The notes beneath the pieces were generated by a model. The model was not told where the DNA came from and searched no databases. It worked only from the letters and a program-made list of their open reading frames with translations. DNA of 64,000 nucleotides from Thermoplasmata archaeon (GTDB taxonomy: Archaea > Thermoplasmatota > Thermoplasmata > Thermoplasmatales > Thermoplasmataceae), in the NCBI GenBank assembly GCA_021818715.1, contig JAKATN010000004.1:1-64000 (forward strand). Direction: 5' to 3'. Positions within the stretch are counted from its first letter, which is position 1. Each line of letters begins with the position of its first letter. Shown piece after piece: positions 32,288 to 41,627 of this stretch. The position numbers and the translations under genes are program-made.

Positions 32288-34140
32288 TCCTGTATCCCCT
32301 CTTTCCGGTAAATCTGGGACTTTCCCTTGAAGACGTCGTTAAGGCGCTTTGCTGCCCTTATGAGACCAAGATGGCTCATGGCCTGCGGGAAATTCCCGAT
32401 GGGCTCAAGGGACTCCAGATCCACTTCCTCGGACATCAGGTAAAGGTGATTGGAAAACTTCTGCAGGTGATCGAAGACCTCCCTGGCCTTTTCGTATTCC
32501 CTCATGAGGACCAGGTCTTCCACATACCAGTATGAAAGAAGGAGAAAGGCGTTGTCCGGGCATTTCAGGCCGTCATCGTTTGTGTACCGCCTGAAAAGGA
32601 AGTCCTTCGTCATAAGCTCATCCTCTATTCTCTTCACCGTCGACTGGATAATCTCGTCGTTTGGGGAGAGGATTCCAAAATGAGGGATCCTGAGAAGCGC
32701 CCCGTCCGTATTCTGCGACCCGTAATACTGGACAAAGGAGTTGGTCTTCCTGTCTACGGCGTTCGCAAGTATGCTCTCCCTGATCAGGTCGGCATTTTTC
32801 TGCCACTGAGAATATGGAGCGGTGAATCCAATCTTTCTCCCCATTTCTATTGCCCTCCTGAAGGCAACCCATGCTACTGCCTTGGAAAATGTGTAATGCC
32901 TGGGTGCGGTCCTGAACTCCCAGATGGACGAGTCCTCCTTCTGCCATATCCTCGAGAGGTGGGCAAGCGTCTCCCTGACAAAGTCCCAGAGGAAGCTGTT
33001 AACAGTGCCGCCTGCATTTGCGACAAAATAGATTGCATTTATTATGCTTCCATATTCGTCGATCTGCAGCTGTGTCGCTGCCTGGTTCCCCATCCGGACA
33101 GGCTGAGAATCCATGTAACCGGAATAATCTATGGTTTCCTCCTCAAGAGACCCGTGTTCGTTGATCTGGTAGATTGTCTTCAGCTTTCTCTGCTTCTTGA
33201 CGGTTTCCATTATATCGTAAAGGAACTTTATGGCCTCCCTCTTGTATCCCAGGATGGCAAGAGACTCTACCACATAGGCCGTATCCCTGATCCATGTGAA
33301 CCTGTAGTCCCAGTTGCGCTCGCCACCGATGCACTCGGGAAGGCTGGAAGTCGGAGCGGCAACCATCAGCCCGGTGGGCTCATAGAAAAGCCCCTTCAGG
33401 ACGAGGGCCGATCTCACCGTTTCCCGGTTGTAAAGGGCCGGATAACGTCCCTGTGAAACCCAGTCCTTCCAGTACTTGGAAGTCTCTTCCATCCTTTCCA
33501 GGGTCTGGTAGTCCGATACCCTCTGCACATCCCTGACTCCATGAAGAACGACAACCCTGGCATCTTCCCCCTTTTTCATCCTTATGCCGCCGGCAAGGCT
33601 CCGTCCCCTGATTTTCAGGGGGAGATCCGACGATACACCCAGGGAGTGGCTCTTCGCCCGGAATACGAAACCTTCCTTCATCTTGGAAATCGCAGGTTCG
33701 GTCCTCCCGTAATCAAAGACCGGTTCGACTGTGACCTTCACGTCAATGTCCCTGTTCGGTGTTTCGAGGTACCTGTGTATTTCCGGAAAGTTGATCGTGC
33801 TGTATTCCGATGTCGGCAGGAAGTCCGTGACCCTCAGGGCCAATACCAGATCGTCGTAGAATTCGGTGATGAGTATGTTCGTGTGATCGTGATAATACTG
33901 GATCACCTTCAGGTGATCGGTGGCCATCGGGGTAACCTGGAAATGCCCTCCCTTCCTGCTGTCAAGTATGGAGGAAAACACCGGATCAGAATTGAAGTGC
34001 GGGAGGCAGGCCCAGTCTATAGTGCCGTTCATTGAGACAAGTGCGGCAGTCCTGTTGTTGCAGATCATCCCGTGGTTCCTGATCAGGGAATAGCCATCCC
34101 TGTCAATCTTCCCGTAAGGAGTGCCGCCTATAGATAGCAT
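32281..34140 (-). CDS. GH15 glycosidase (trehalase/glucoamylase type)
   Basis: This 619-residue cytosolic glycoside hydrolase has an N-terminal beta-sandwich (residues ~15-235: YSLIRNHGMICNNRTAALVS, IDWACLPHFNSDPVF) and an (alpha/alpha)6 barrel with GGERNWDYRFTWIRDTAYVV and the acidic motif SSIWEFRTAPRHYTFSKAVA. Thermoplasma GH15 enzymes have been characterised as trehalases, so trehalose is the likeliest substrate; glucoamylase is possible. No signal peptide. GGAG lies just upstream of ATG 34140, with TTAATACC behind it. Divergent from aroB. Confidence 0.9.
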   Translation of the reverse strand: MLSIGGTPYGKIDRDGYSLIRNHGMICNNRTAALVSMNGTIDWACLPHFNSDPVFSSILDSRKGGHFQVTPMATDHLKVIQYYHDHTNILITEFYDDLVLALRVTDFLPTSEYSTINFPEIHRYLETPNRDIDVKVTVEPVFDYGRTEPAISKMKEGFVFRAKSHSLGVSSDLPLKIRGRSLAGGIRMKKGEDARVVVLHGVRDVQRVSDYQTLERMEETSKYWKDWVSQGRYPALYNRETVRSALVLKGLFYEPTGLMVAAPTSSLPECIGGERNWDYRFTWIRDTAYVVESLAILGYKREAIKFLYDIMETVKKQRKLKTIYQINEHGSLEEETIDYSGYMDSQPVRMGNQAATQLQIDEYGSIINAIYFVANAGGTVNSFLWDFVRETLAHLSRIWQKEDSSIWEFRTAPRHYTFSKAVAWVAFRRAIEMGRKIGFTAPYSQWQKNADLIRESILANAVDRKTNSFVQYYGSQNTDGALLRIPHFGILSPNDEIIQSTVKRIEDELMTKDFLFRRYTNDDGLKCPDNAFLLLSYWYVEDLVLMREYEKAREVFDHLQKFSNHLYLMSEEVDLESLEPIGNFPQAMSHLGLIRAAKRLNDVFKGKSQIYRKEGIQDQ

Positions 34141-34188
34141 CTTTTCTCCTTAAATGGCGCATGGTATTAACTTTTAACCGTCCATGCA

Positions 34189-35280
34189 ATGCAATCCGGA
34201 TATCCATTGCAGACATGCAGCTACAGGATCGAAGGAATGGAGACCTCAATTTCAATAGGCTACAGGATCCTTCGTGATCCCGCAAACGCCGCTATTAAAT
34301 CCTCCCGGATAGTCTTTATATCCGCCGGGTTGCCTGGCAGGTACCAGGATTATCTCGCAGATTTGTTCCAGAACTCAGAAATAGTGAGAGTCAAGGACGG
34401 GGAGACCCTGAAATCCCTTGACGGTGCTGTCTCAATATTTGATTCTCTGGCAGGCAGTTCCATCGGAAGAGGGGATTCAATAGCATACGCAGGAGGCGGA
34501 ACCCTGGGAGACGTAGTTGGATTTGCGGCCTCCACTTTCAAAAGGGGTGTTGGCCTTGTCTCGATACCGACCACTTTCCTTGCGCAGATTGACAGCGCCA
34601 TAGGCGGGAAGAACGGCATCAATTTCCGGAATGCAAAGAACATGATCGGATCGTTTTACCTTCCGGAATTTGTTTATTCCGACAGCTATTTCCTTGAGGG
34701 AATGACGGATAAGCTTTTCCTGAACGGTCTGGGCGAACTCCTCAAGTATTATATCCTGAACCCGGAGGAATTCAGGTGGTCGCTTCTTGGCGGGGGGGCG
34801 GATGACATGCGATGGAATATGGAAGCGCTCGATCAGGCTGTCTTCACCTGCACCAGACTGAAGATGGACTATGTATCCAGGGATTTCCGCGACCTGGCAG
34901 GAATCCGCAGGATGCTGAATTTCGGTCATACGATTGGTCATGCGCTTGAATCTGCAACAGAATTCAGGATTTCCCATGGAGAGGCCGTATTCTGGGGAAT
35001 GATGCTTGAGTCTCTATGGGTGCAGGCTAAGGGAATAAATGCATCCCGCATAGTGTCGCTCCTCAGGCCTTACCTGCCATTCTTTGCGAGCTCAAGAAAA
35101 CTCCTTGAACCGGTGCTTGGCGATCTGAAGGGTTTCGTGATGCAGGACAAAAAGATCACCCGGGACACCATTGCACTCCCTTTCCCTATGGAACCTGGCG
35201 TGGCCGGCAGCGTTGACATGAAGATTTCTGATCTTGAATGGTTCCTTTCCCATAATCCTCTGGAGGGTGAGGTTGAGTAG
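34189..35280 (+). CDS. aroB: 3-dehydroquinate synthase (canonical AroB)
   Basis: This 363-residue enzyme converts DAHP to 3-dehydroquinate with NAD and a divalent metal. Motifs: AYAGGGTLGDVVGFAASTFK (NAD loop), GVGLVSIPTTFLAQIDSAIG, GGKNGINFRNAKNMIGSF, the metal ligands in NGLGELLKYY, and NFGHTIGHALE. This is the bacterial-type enzyme, not the DHQ synthase II of many euryarchaea, so the organism should make DAHP. ATG 34189 is tentative; ATG 34237 (METSISIG) is a credible alternative. First gene of aroB-aroE-aroK-aroA. Confidence 0.94.
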   Translation: MQSGYPLQTCSYRIEGMETSISIGYRILRDPANAAIKSSRIVFISAGLPGRYQDYLADLFQNSEIVRVKDGETLKSLDGAVSIFDSLAGSSIGRGDSIAYAGGGTLGDVVGFAASTFKRGVGLVSIPTTFLAQIDSAIGGKNGINFRNAKNMIGSFYLPEFVYSDSYFLEGMTDKLFLNGLGELLKYYILNPEEFRWSLLGGGADDMRWNMEALDQAVFTCTRLKMDYVSRDFRDLAGIRRMLNFGHTIGHALESATEFRISHGEAVFWGMMLESLWVQAKGINASRIVSLLRPYLPFFASSRKLLEPVLGDLKGFVMQDKKITRDTIALPFPMEPGVAGSVDMKISDLEWFLSHNPLEGEVE

Positions 35281-36055
35281 CCTTTACGGAGTGCTTGGAT
35301 CCCCTATTTCCAGGTCCAGCAGTGCACATCTTTTCAATGAATACTTCAAGAAACACTCAATTGATGCGCTGTACCTGCCGCTTGACTGCGATACTTTAAG
35401 GTTTTCCCACATTATGCCCGCAGTGAAACATGCATTCAGCGGAGTCAACGTAACCTCGCCGCTGAAGAGGGAGATCTACCGTGAGTGCACGTCTCATGAC
35501 GAGGCCAGCAGCGTTACAGGTTCCGTCAACGTCGTGAAAATCAGCATGGGGAAGCTTGAGGGCTACAACTCGGATCCCGCCGGCTTCAGGTATCTCATTG
35601 ATTCTAACGGGGTTGAGGTATCAGGCAAAAGTATCGCCGTTCTTGGCAGCGGAGGCGCATCCGCTTCTGTTGCATATGCATTGCGCAGATGGTACACCCC
35701 CGGTTCTGTTGCCATTGTCAGCAGGCGCGCTGGAAAGAGTGATGGGAGTTTGACAGATTACGCGAACCTCAGGGAAAGGTATGACGTTTTGATAAGCACC
35801 ATTCCTTACCAGCATCAGGAGAGCTTCTTATCGCAGTTTGAAATGGTGATAGGCAGGATCAGGCCAGCAGTGGTGATAGACATAGTGTACAATCCGAAGG
35901 TTACTCTCTTCATGAAGGCAGCGGCACTCAGTGGGATAAGAACTGTCGGCGGCACGGACATGTTTCTCGGGCAGGCCAGCACCGCTTTCGATTTGTGGTT
36001 CAAAAGGAAGGCTGACATGGAAGAACTCAGGGAAATACTTCTATCAGGGGAGTGA
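35273..36055 (+). CDS. aroE: Shikimate dehydrogenase
   Basis: This 260-residue enzyme reduces 3-dehydroshikimate with NADPH. Motifs: LGSPISRSSSAHLFNEYF, GVNVTSPLKREIY (catalytic Lys), GYNSDPAGF, the nucleotide loop VLGSGGASASVAYAL, and GTDMFLGQASTAFDLWF. The start is TTG 35273, 6 nt after GGAGG (35262-35266); it overlaps the aroB stop by 8 bp. The longer frame from 35234 lacks similarity. Confidence 0.95.
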   Translation: MSSLYGVLGSPISRSSSAHLFNEYFKKHSIDALYLPLDCDTLRFSHIMPAVKHAFSGVNVTSPLKREIYRECTSHDEASSVTGSVNVVKISMGKLEGYNSDPAGFRYLIDSNGVEVSGKSIAVLGSGGASASVAYALRRWYTPGSVAIVSRRAGKSDGSLTDYANLRERYDVLISTIPYQHQESFLSQFEMVIGRIRPAVVIDIVYNPKVTLFMKAAALSGIRTVGGTDMFLGQASTAFDLWFKRKADMEELREILLSGE

Positions 36056-36059
36056 ACAG

Positions 36060-36884
36060 TTGTCCATCATAAGCGTCAATGGCGGGATAAGCGTGATTTC
36101 GGCCTTCGCCAACGGGATCGGTTCGGCTGTATCGATAGACCTTTCCATGAGAATCATGAGTTCCAGAAGCGGGGAAACCCCTGATCCAATCGTCCATGAT
36201 CTTGCAAGCTGGTACTGTGATCGGTTTTCGCTGAAGGAAGTGCCTGAAATCTCCATACACAGCAGGATTCCAAGAGGGCAGGGACTGAAAAGCAGCAGTG
36301 CGCTGGCTATTGGCATTCTTGAACTTCTCATCATGGAGAATGGCGTCAGTATTCCAGATGAGGAAAAGCTGTCCGCTGCCGCAATTGCGTCAAAAGAACA
36401 CAAGCTTTCGGCCACAGGAGCTTACGATGACCTGACCGCTGCATACTACGGAGGGCTCACCCTCACCGATAACAACGAGAACAAACTGTACCTGAGAAAA
36501 GAGGTTCCGCTTATGCCCGTAATGATTGTGTACGATCCCCTGGAGACGAGAAGTTCCTATCTGCTGAAAGATGCTTTTGCTGAAACTCCTGCATCAGATA
36601 TTCAGACCATGGCAGAGAAGGTGAAGAAAGGGTCATTCCTGCCGGTGGCGGTTATGAACGGGCAGATTATGGGGAGAAAGACCGGCATCAGGAACGACTT
36701 GATAGATCAGATCAGGAAGTTCTCGCCACTTGCAGTTTCTCAATCCGGAAAGGGACCATCGATCTTTGCATTCTTCAAGAACACAATTGAAATGAGGAAA
36801 TGTGCCGCTTCTCTGGCCAGTAAGAAGGGGATCAGCATAATACTGTCTAGAACTTCCAACGATCCGATCCAGAGGTCAGAATGA
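36060..36884 (+). CDS. aroK: Shikimate kinase, archaeal GHMP type
   Basis: This 274-residue GHMP-superfamily kinase makes shikimate 3-phosphate; it is unrelated to bacterial AroK. The phosphate-binding motif PRGQGLKSSSALAIGI (residues ~77-92) and the C-terminal GHMP motif SQSGKGPSIFAFF are clear, with ATGAYDDLTAAYYGG between them. The start is TTG 36060, 4 bp after the aroE stop, with GGGGAGTGA upstream. It overlaps aroA as ATGA. Confidence 0.95.
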   Translation: MSIISVNGGISVISAFANGIGSAVSIDLSMRIMSSRSGETPDPIVHDLASWYCDRFSLKEVPEISIHSRIPRGQGLKSSSALAIGILELLIMENGVSIPDEEKLSAAAIASKEHKLSATGAYDDLTAAYYGGLTLTDNNENKLYLRKEVPLMPVMIVYDPLETRSSYLLKDAFAETPASDIQTMAEKVKKGSFLPVAVMNGQIMGRKTGIRNDLIDQIRKFSPLAVSQSGKGPSIFAFFKNTIEMRKCAASLASKKGISIILSRTSNDPIQRSE

Positions 36885-38140
36885 AAGCCGTATTCAGCTG
36901 CGTGTCTCCCTATGGGGAAATTTCCATCCCCGGCTCCAAGAGTTACTCCCAGCGCCTGATCCTGCTTTCGGCACTTTTCTCCATTCCTCTCTCGCTGGAA
37001 AACATTTCATATTCGGAAGATGAGCTCAGGGCCGTCTCAGCAGCTTCACAGTGCGGAATGACCGTCAGGAATTCCGGCGGCCGGTGCCTGATCTCCGGAA
37101 AGTTCAGATCGCCAGGAAAGCTCTTTGTAGGAGAATCAGCAACGCTGTTCCGCCTTGCTGCAGGAGGCCTCGCGGGCAAGAGGGAGACTGTTGAGTTCAG
37201 GCTTTCTGACTCCCTGCTCCACAGAAATCATGGAGACCTTTTGAATGCTCTCGCCTCACAGGGTGTGCACTTCGAATCCATTCCCAGAGGTTTTCTGATG
37301 GATGCCTCTTCTGCAGTCACTGGCCCGGTGTCTGTAACCGGAAGAATAAGTTCACAGTTCGTTTCCTCACTTATTGTCATGAAGGCGTCAATGGGTGATT
37401 TCGGTTCTGAGGTGAGCGTTACCGACGGCCTTTCCTCTGCCGGATATGTTCAGATCACCATGGATGTCATGAGGAAACTGGGTTTTACCATAAGGTCGAG
37501 AGCTTCCTCCTTTTCCGTTGAGTCATTCAAGCCCACAGACTCCGTGAACTTATCGCTTGAGGGGGATTTCTCCTCTGCAGCATATTTCATGGTGCTTGCT
37601 GCGCTGAAATCTGCAAACGGCATCGTTCTGAGGGGACTCGACCCCAACACTCTTCAGCCGGACAGGAAAATGCTTGATTTCATGAGACAGGCGGGGGTAA
37701 ACATCACCATAGGCATGGACAACGTAACCATCAGGGAATCCGGTCTCAGTGGAGGGACTTACGAAGTGGACGGCTGTCCTGATCTCGCCCTTCCACTTAC
37801 CGTTATGTCCCTCTTTTCTAAGGGAAAGTCAGAGATTACAGGCGTTTCACGGTTAAGATATAAGGAAACTGACAGGATAGAGTCCATGATCAAGCTTGCC
37901 CGTTCCTTCGGCGCTTCTGCGGAATATTCAGACAACTCGGTTTCAATCACTCCCCCGGACGTGATCAGGGCCCCTGATGATCTTGAATTCCTGGAACACA
38001 GATCCATCATGGCAGGAATCATAGCGTCCATTGCCTCGGGAAGCCGGGTAGTAAATCAGAACGTCGAAAGGATTTCCAAGAGCTTCCCGGGATTCACCGG
38101 AATGCTGGAGCAGGTCGGCTGCCGCATAGAGAGATTATAG
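36881..38140 (+). CDS. aroA: 3-phosphoshikimate 1-carboxyvinyltransferase (EPSP synthase)
   Basis: This 419-residue enzyme joins PEP to shikimate 3-phosphate. The six-fold repeated domain is intact: ISIPGSKSYSQRLILLSAL (N-terminal motif), ESATLFRLAAG (replacing the usual NxGT), LSLEGDFSSAAYFMVLAAL and RYKETDRIESM. Fourth gene of the operon, ATGA overlap with aroK. Chorismate synthase and dehydroquinate dehydratase are not in the window. Confidence 0.95.
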   Translation: MKAVFSCVSPYGEISIPGSKSYSQRLILLSALFSIPLSLENISYSEDELRAVSAASQCGMTVRNSGGRCLISGKFRSPGKLFVGESATLFRLAAGGLAGKRETVEFRLSDSLLHRNHGDLLNALASQGVHFESIPRGFLMDASSAVTGPVSVTGRISSQFVSSLIVMKASMGDFGSEVSVTDGLSSAGYVQITMDVMRKLGFTIRSRASSFSVESFKPTDSVNLSLEGDFSSAAYFMVLAALKSANGIVLRGLDPNTLQPDRKMLDFMRQAGVNITIGMDNVTIRESGLSGGTYEVDGCPDLALPLTVMSLFSKGKSEITGVSRLRYKETDRIESMIKLARSFGASAEYSDNSVSITPPDVIRAPDDLEFLEHRSIMAGIIASIASGSRVVNQNVERISKSFPGFTGMLEQVGCRIERL

Positions 38141-38384
38141 TAACAAAGGCGTAAACAGCGGATCCCTGGATTCTGGTCGTACCCGCAGGACATGAAAACG
38201 CATTCTCTGTCCTGAGATGCGGCGATTGTCCTGGTGGAACTTATCCGGTTCCCCATCGAATCGCGTGGGCGTTTGAATTGCATTCCATATGCCGTCTTCA
38301 TGTGTAAGGGGCGTAACCTTCCATCGTATAGCGCCACAAGCTTGCCAGCAAATGTTAAATCGGGATCACCAATAAGTGTTCCCA
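38141..38384. other. Spacer between aroA and argS
   Basis: A 244-bp spacer. It contains CAGGACA-N15-TGTCCTG (near 38185-38215), a possible stem, but no T-run. A TATA-like TTAAAT (38355-38360) serves argS. Confidence 0.4.
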
Positions 38385-40025
38385 ATGCTTCTTTATGACG
38401 ATTTCAGGAAGAAAATAGCAGATTGCACCTCAGGTGGAAGGATAGAACTTCACAGATCGGATATAGAGATCGACACCAGAGGCTTTGCTGATTTCGTAGT
38501 GAAGACATTCAGGCACAAGGATCAGGCGGCAATAGGTGAACTTGTTGAAAGGATAAGGGGGCTTGAGTTCGTTGAACGCTGCGATCATTCCGGCGATTAC
38601 GTTAACGTCAGCATCAGAGCGGAATCGCTGTTCTCTCTCCTTGACAGTGCGATATCCTCCACCGGGATCTTCCCGGATGTCTTCCAGGACCCTGAAAGGG
38701 TGGTGGTGGAACATACCAGTGCAAACCCTACCGGCCCGATTCATGTCGGAAGGATCAGGAACTCGATAATAGGGGATTCCATGGCCAGGATATATTCCCG
38801 ATACGGGTATCGCGTTTCCACCCAGTATTTCGTCAACGATTCCGGCAAGCAGGTCATGGCGATGTATGCAGGCTTCCAGAGGTACTGCGCAGGGCTTCCG
38901 CTCTCAGTGGAAAATCTCCTGCATGGTTATCAGGAGATTTACAGGCACATGGATGCACTTGGAGGAGAGGATGCGGTTATATCACCTCTTCTCAAGAGGT
39001 ACGAAACCCCGGATGAAGCCCTTCTTGCCGAAATAAAGAATGCCTGTTCCGTAGTGCTGAAGGACATCAGGGACACAATGAGCAGGCTCGGCATTAGCAT
39101 AGAAGATTATGTCTGGGAATCAGGATTTCTTCAATCTGAAGAACTCGTCGAGGTATTCGAGTCCCTCAAGCCGAAATTGAAGGAGGACGGGGATGCGAGA
39201 TATGTACAGATGCCATGGGGAAAGAAGGAGTATCTTGTAAGATCGGATGGTACCAGGCTTTATCTGGCACGGGACCTGGCATACCACCTGTTCAAGGCAC
39301 ATCATTTCGATGTCATTGTTGACGTGCTTGGCGAGGATCACAAGGATTATGCCCGCACCATAGGCCACGTACTTTCTGATCTCATGGAAGTCGACAGGCG
39401 GTTTGAATTCCTGATCTATTCCTTCATTTCGCTGGAAGGTGCAAAGCTATCCACCAGGCAGGGCAACATTATCACGGTGAATGATCTCATTGAGAGGGGG
39501 AGAGAGGAAGCTTCCAGAATAGTATCCGGGAAGGAAAATTCGTATGACAGCAAAACCCGCGAATCAATAGCTGAGGCTGTGGCGGTATCGTCAATCCGCT
39601 TCAACGTCATCAGGGTCAATCCGCAGAAGGCCATAGTATTCAGGTGGGATGAGGCGCTGAGCACAGAGGGTGATTCGGCACCATTCGTGATGTACTCCTT
39701 TGCAAGGTCGACTTCCATACTTGACAAGGGAACTGCTTCAAATCTCAGGAAGAGGCAGTTCGACGTGGAGGAGAAGTCACTGCTGTGGAACATGTACCTT
39801 TATCCTGAATCGCTTGAACGATCGCTCGCTTCCAAGAGGCCTGACCTGATAGCAGCTTATGTGCTTTCTCTCACCAAGGCCTTCAACGACTTCTACTCTT
39901 CCTGCCAGGTCAACGTGCAGGATGATGAGGTGAGGGGGACCAGAAGGAGAATAGTGGAGATGTACCGCACCATTGTAAAAGATGCTGCCGATCTGATTGG
40001 AATAAAGATGCTTGAGCGGATGTGA
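38385..40025 (+). CDS. argS: Arginyl-tRNA synthetase
   Basis: This 546-residue class Ia synthetase has an N-terminal Arg-S additional domain, the HIGH-like SANPTGPIHVGRIRNSIIGD (residues ~113-132), the editing-free core with YFVNDSGKQVM, LVRSDGTRLYLARDLAYHL, and the C-terminal anticodon domain starting near SFARSTSI. As in many ArgRS, a canonical KMSKS is absent; GAKLSTRQGN takes that place. ATG 38385 is ~27 bp from the TATA box; GTG 38376 is an alternative. Its substrate tRNA-Arg(TCT) lies at 12819-12892. Confidence 0.96.
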   Translation: MLLYDDFRKKIADCTSGGRIELHRSDIEIDTRGFADFVVKTFRHKDQAAIGELVERIRGLEFVERCDHSGDYVNVSIRAESLFSLLDSAISSTGIFPDVFQDPERVVVEHTSANPTGPIHVGRIRNSIIGDSMARIYSRYGYRVSTQYFVNDSGKQVMAMYAGFQRYCAGLPLSVENLLHGYQEIYRHMDALGGEDAVISPLLKRYETPDEALLAEIKNACSVVLKDIRDTMSRLGISIEDYVWESGFLQSEELVEVFESLKPKLKEDGDARYVQMPWGKKEYLVRSDGTRLYLARDLAYHLFKAHHFDVIVDVLGEDHKDYARTIGHVLSDLMEVDRRFEFLIYSFISLEGAKLSTRQGNIITVNDLIERGREEASRIVSGKENSYDSKTRESIAEAVAVSSIRFNVIRVNPQKAIVFRWDEALSTEGDSAPFVMYSFARSTSILDKGTASNLRKRQFDVEEKSLLWNMYLYPESLERSLASKRPDLIAAYVLSLTKAFNDFYSSCQVNVQDDEVRGTRRRIVEMYRTIVKDAADLIGIKMLERM

Positions 40026-40050
40026 CCCATCAGTTGGTTGTTAATGCAGT

Positions 40051-41343
40051 TCACGCAGAAGTGTCCTGCGAAGTCCTCCCCTTTCTTACCGTCCAGGTGT
40101 AAAGGAGGGAGGCAAGCACAACAACTGCACTGAGCAGGAGCAGGTAGCTGATGAAAGACAGGATAATGGCAGATGCCAGAAGCGAGATCCACGGAAGCGC
40201 CTTCCTCCATCCTCTTTCCCTCAACAGCTTGATTGCGGATGCGGATCCTACGACGTAGACGAGACCTCCAATGCCGCTTACCACCAGGAATGCAGTAACC
40301 AGGTCAATGCCGAGGAAGTAGAATGCTGCCAGGTTTGCAAGCCCGAGAGATACCATCAGAATTATTGATCTTCCGGGTGCACCGGTCCGGGGGTTGATGT
40401 GGGAAAGCCAGTGGGGCAGCCCATGGGACCTTGCCACGGAGTATATGACCCTGCTCATGCCTGCAACATATGCATTGGCGGTGCTGAATATGGCAACCAC
40501 CGCGATAACGGAAGTCGCGATCCCCCCATATGAACCCAGGAAACTGGACATCAGGACAGCAAAAGGGGTGATACCGCTTCCAGATTTGTATGATGCGGTC
40601 CCTATGGTCACAATTGAAACGGAAGTATACAGTATCCCCACCATTATTACGCTGAAAAGAATGCTTTTACGGAATATGTTTTCGGGATCGGTAACTTCAC
40701 CCGCAAGGTTTGGGACATTCTCGTATCCAAAGAATGCCCAGATTATCAGGGCAGAAGCGACCCCAATGGAATAAAAGCTCCCGCCGGGTATTATTGGCAC
40801 GTAGTTTTCATAATTCAGGTGCGTGGACGATGTTATGATTGCGGTTATTATTACCAGTATTATGGATGCAATGACGAGAAGCTGTACCCTGGAGCTGAAT
40901 CTGATCCCAAGATAGTTTACCAGGCAGGCAAGGAATATTATCGATCCAGCAACCAGGTAAACCTCAGGTTCTGTCATGCGAATAGAGAAGGAGAGGTAAT
41001 ATCCGGCCGCGATTGCATTGGCTGGGGCCCCGAACATGAACCATGCCAGAAACAGCCATCCCACTGCATTGCTGACATAAGTGCCGAATGCTTCTCTTGA
41101 GAAGGAATATATACCTCCAGATTCCGGTTTTCTCATGGCCAGCCAGGCGAATGTATAGGCGAAGGGGTAGCTGAGCAGGGAGAGAAGCACCCATGCAATT
41201 ATGGAGCCCTGTCCAGCTACGCGGGCTGCGAGACCCGGGGCAATCAGTATTCCGCCCCCCAGCACAGATGAGATGTAAATGGTAATCGCATAAGGAAGGG
41301 TGATGACCCTCTTCATTCCGGTATCAGGCATATTCCGCCCCAT
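40051..41343 (-). CDS. APC-family amino-acid permease
   Basis: This 430-residue, 12-helix amino acid/polyamine/organocation carrier has the family start ITIYISSVLGGGILIAPGLA in helix 1 (substrate-binding GxG turn), KPESGGIYSFSREAFG after helix 2, and FFGYENVPNLAGEVTDPEN in helix 6 with the conserved E/P break. It probably takes up amino acids by proton symport. The start is uncertain between ATG 41343, 41331 and 41316; no clear TATA is seen. The stop lies 25 bp from the end of argS. Confidence 0.9.
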   Translation of the reverse strand: MGRNMPDTGMKRVITLPYAITIYISSVLGGGILIAPGLAARVAGQGSIIAWVLLSLLSYPFAYTFAWLAMRKPESGGIYSFSREAFGTYVSNAVGWLFLAWFMFGAPANAIAAGYYLSFSIRMTEPEVYLVAGSIIFLACLVNYLGIRFSSRVQLLVIASIILVIITAIITSSTHLNYENYVPIIPGGSFYSIGVASALIIWAFFGYENVPNLAGEVTDPENIFRKSILFSVIMVGILYTSVSIVTIGTASYKSGSGITPFAVLMSSFLGSYGGIATSVIAVVAIFSTANAYVAGMSRVIYSVARSHGLPHWLSHINPRTGAPGRSIILMVSLGLANLAAFYFLGIDLVTAFLVVSGIGGLVYVVGSASAIKLLRERGWRKALPWISLLASAIILSFISYLLLLSAVVVLASLLYTWTVRKGRTSQDTSA

Positions 41344-41577
41344 ATTCTCTTTGCCTGCGTTTCATGGTGAGATCGCAAGTCGTTGATCCGGCGCTGTTCC
41401 TGGCAGATCCGGTGGATGCGATCGCCCTCATGCCATCAAAGAGGGAAAACGCGGAACACGCCATTTTCCGGAAACCTCTTCGGGTGCTTAAGCCAGTCGG
41501 GATGGCTGTTTCTCTATTCAGGCAATGCCGTAAACTCGTGCTGTAAATTGCAAAAATAAACCGCTTAAGACCGCTGC

Positions 41578-41617
41578 AAAAAAAGGTGGTTGACGGGGTT
41601 ACCGTCAGTAAAAAAAA
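41578..41617 (-). terminator. Terminator after the large surface-protein gene
   Basis: Minus-strand reading after the stop at 41628: a T8 tract (41617-41610), then a GACGG-TAACC-CCGTC stem (41606-41592) and a T7 tract (41584-41578). The two oligo-T runs are the archaeal termination signal; the hairpin may help. The rest of 41344-41577 has no gene that I can support. Confidence 0.6.
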
Positions 41618-41627
41618 GTTTCATGGT

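Noticed and set aside
38056-38385. 109-codon minus-strand frame over the end of aroA
   Set aside because: Mostly antisense to aroA, with no promoter or recognisable domain.
41364-41546. 60-codon frame between the permease and the surface-protein terminator
   Set aside because: The nearest AT-rich element is too close (~19 bp) and the sequence matches no family; not supported as a gene.
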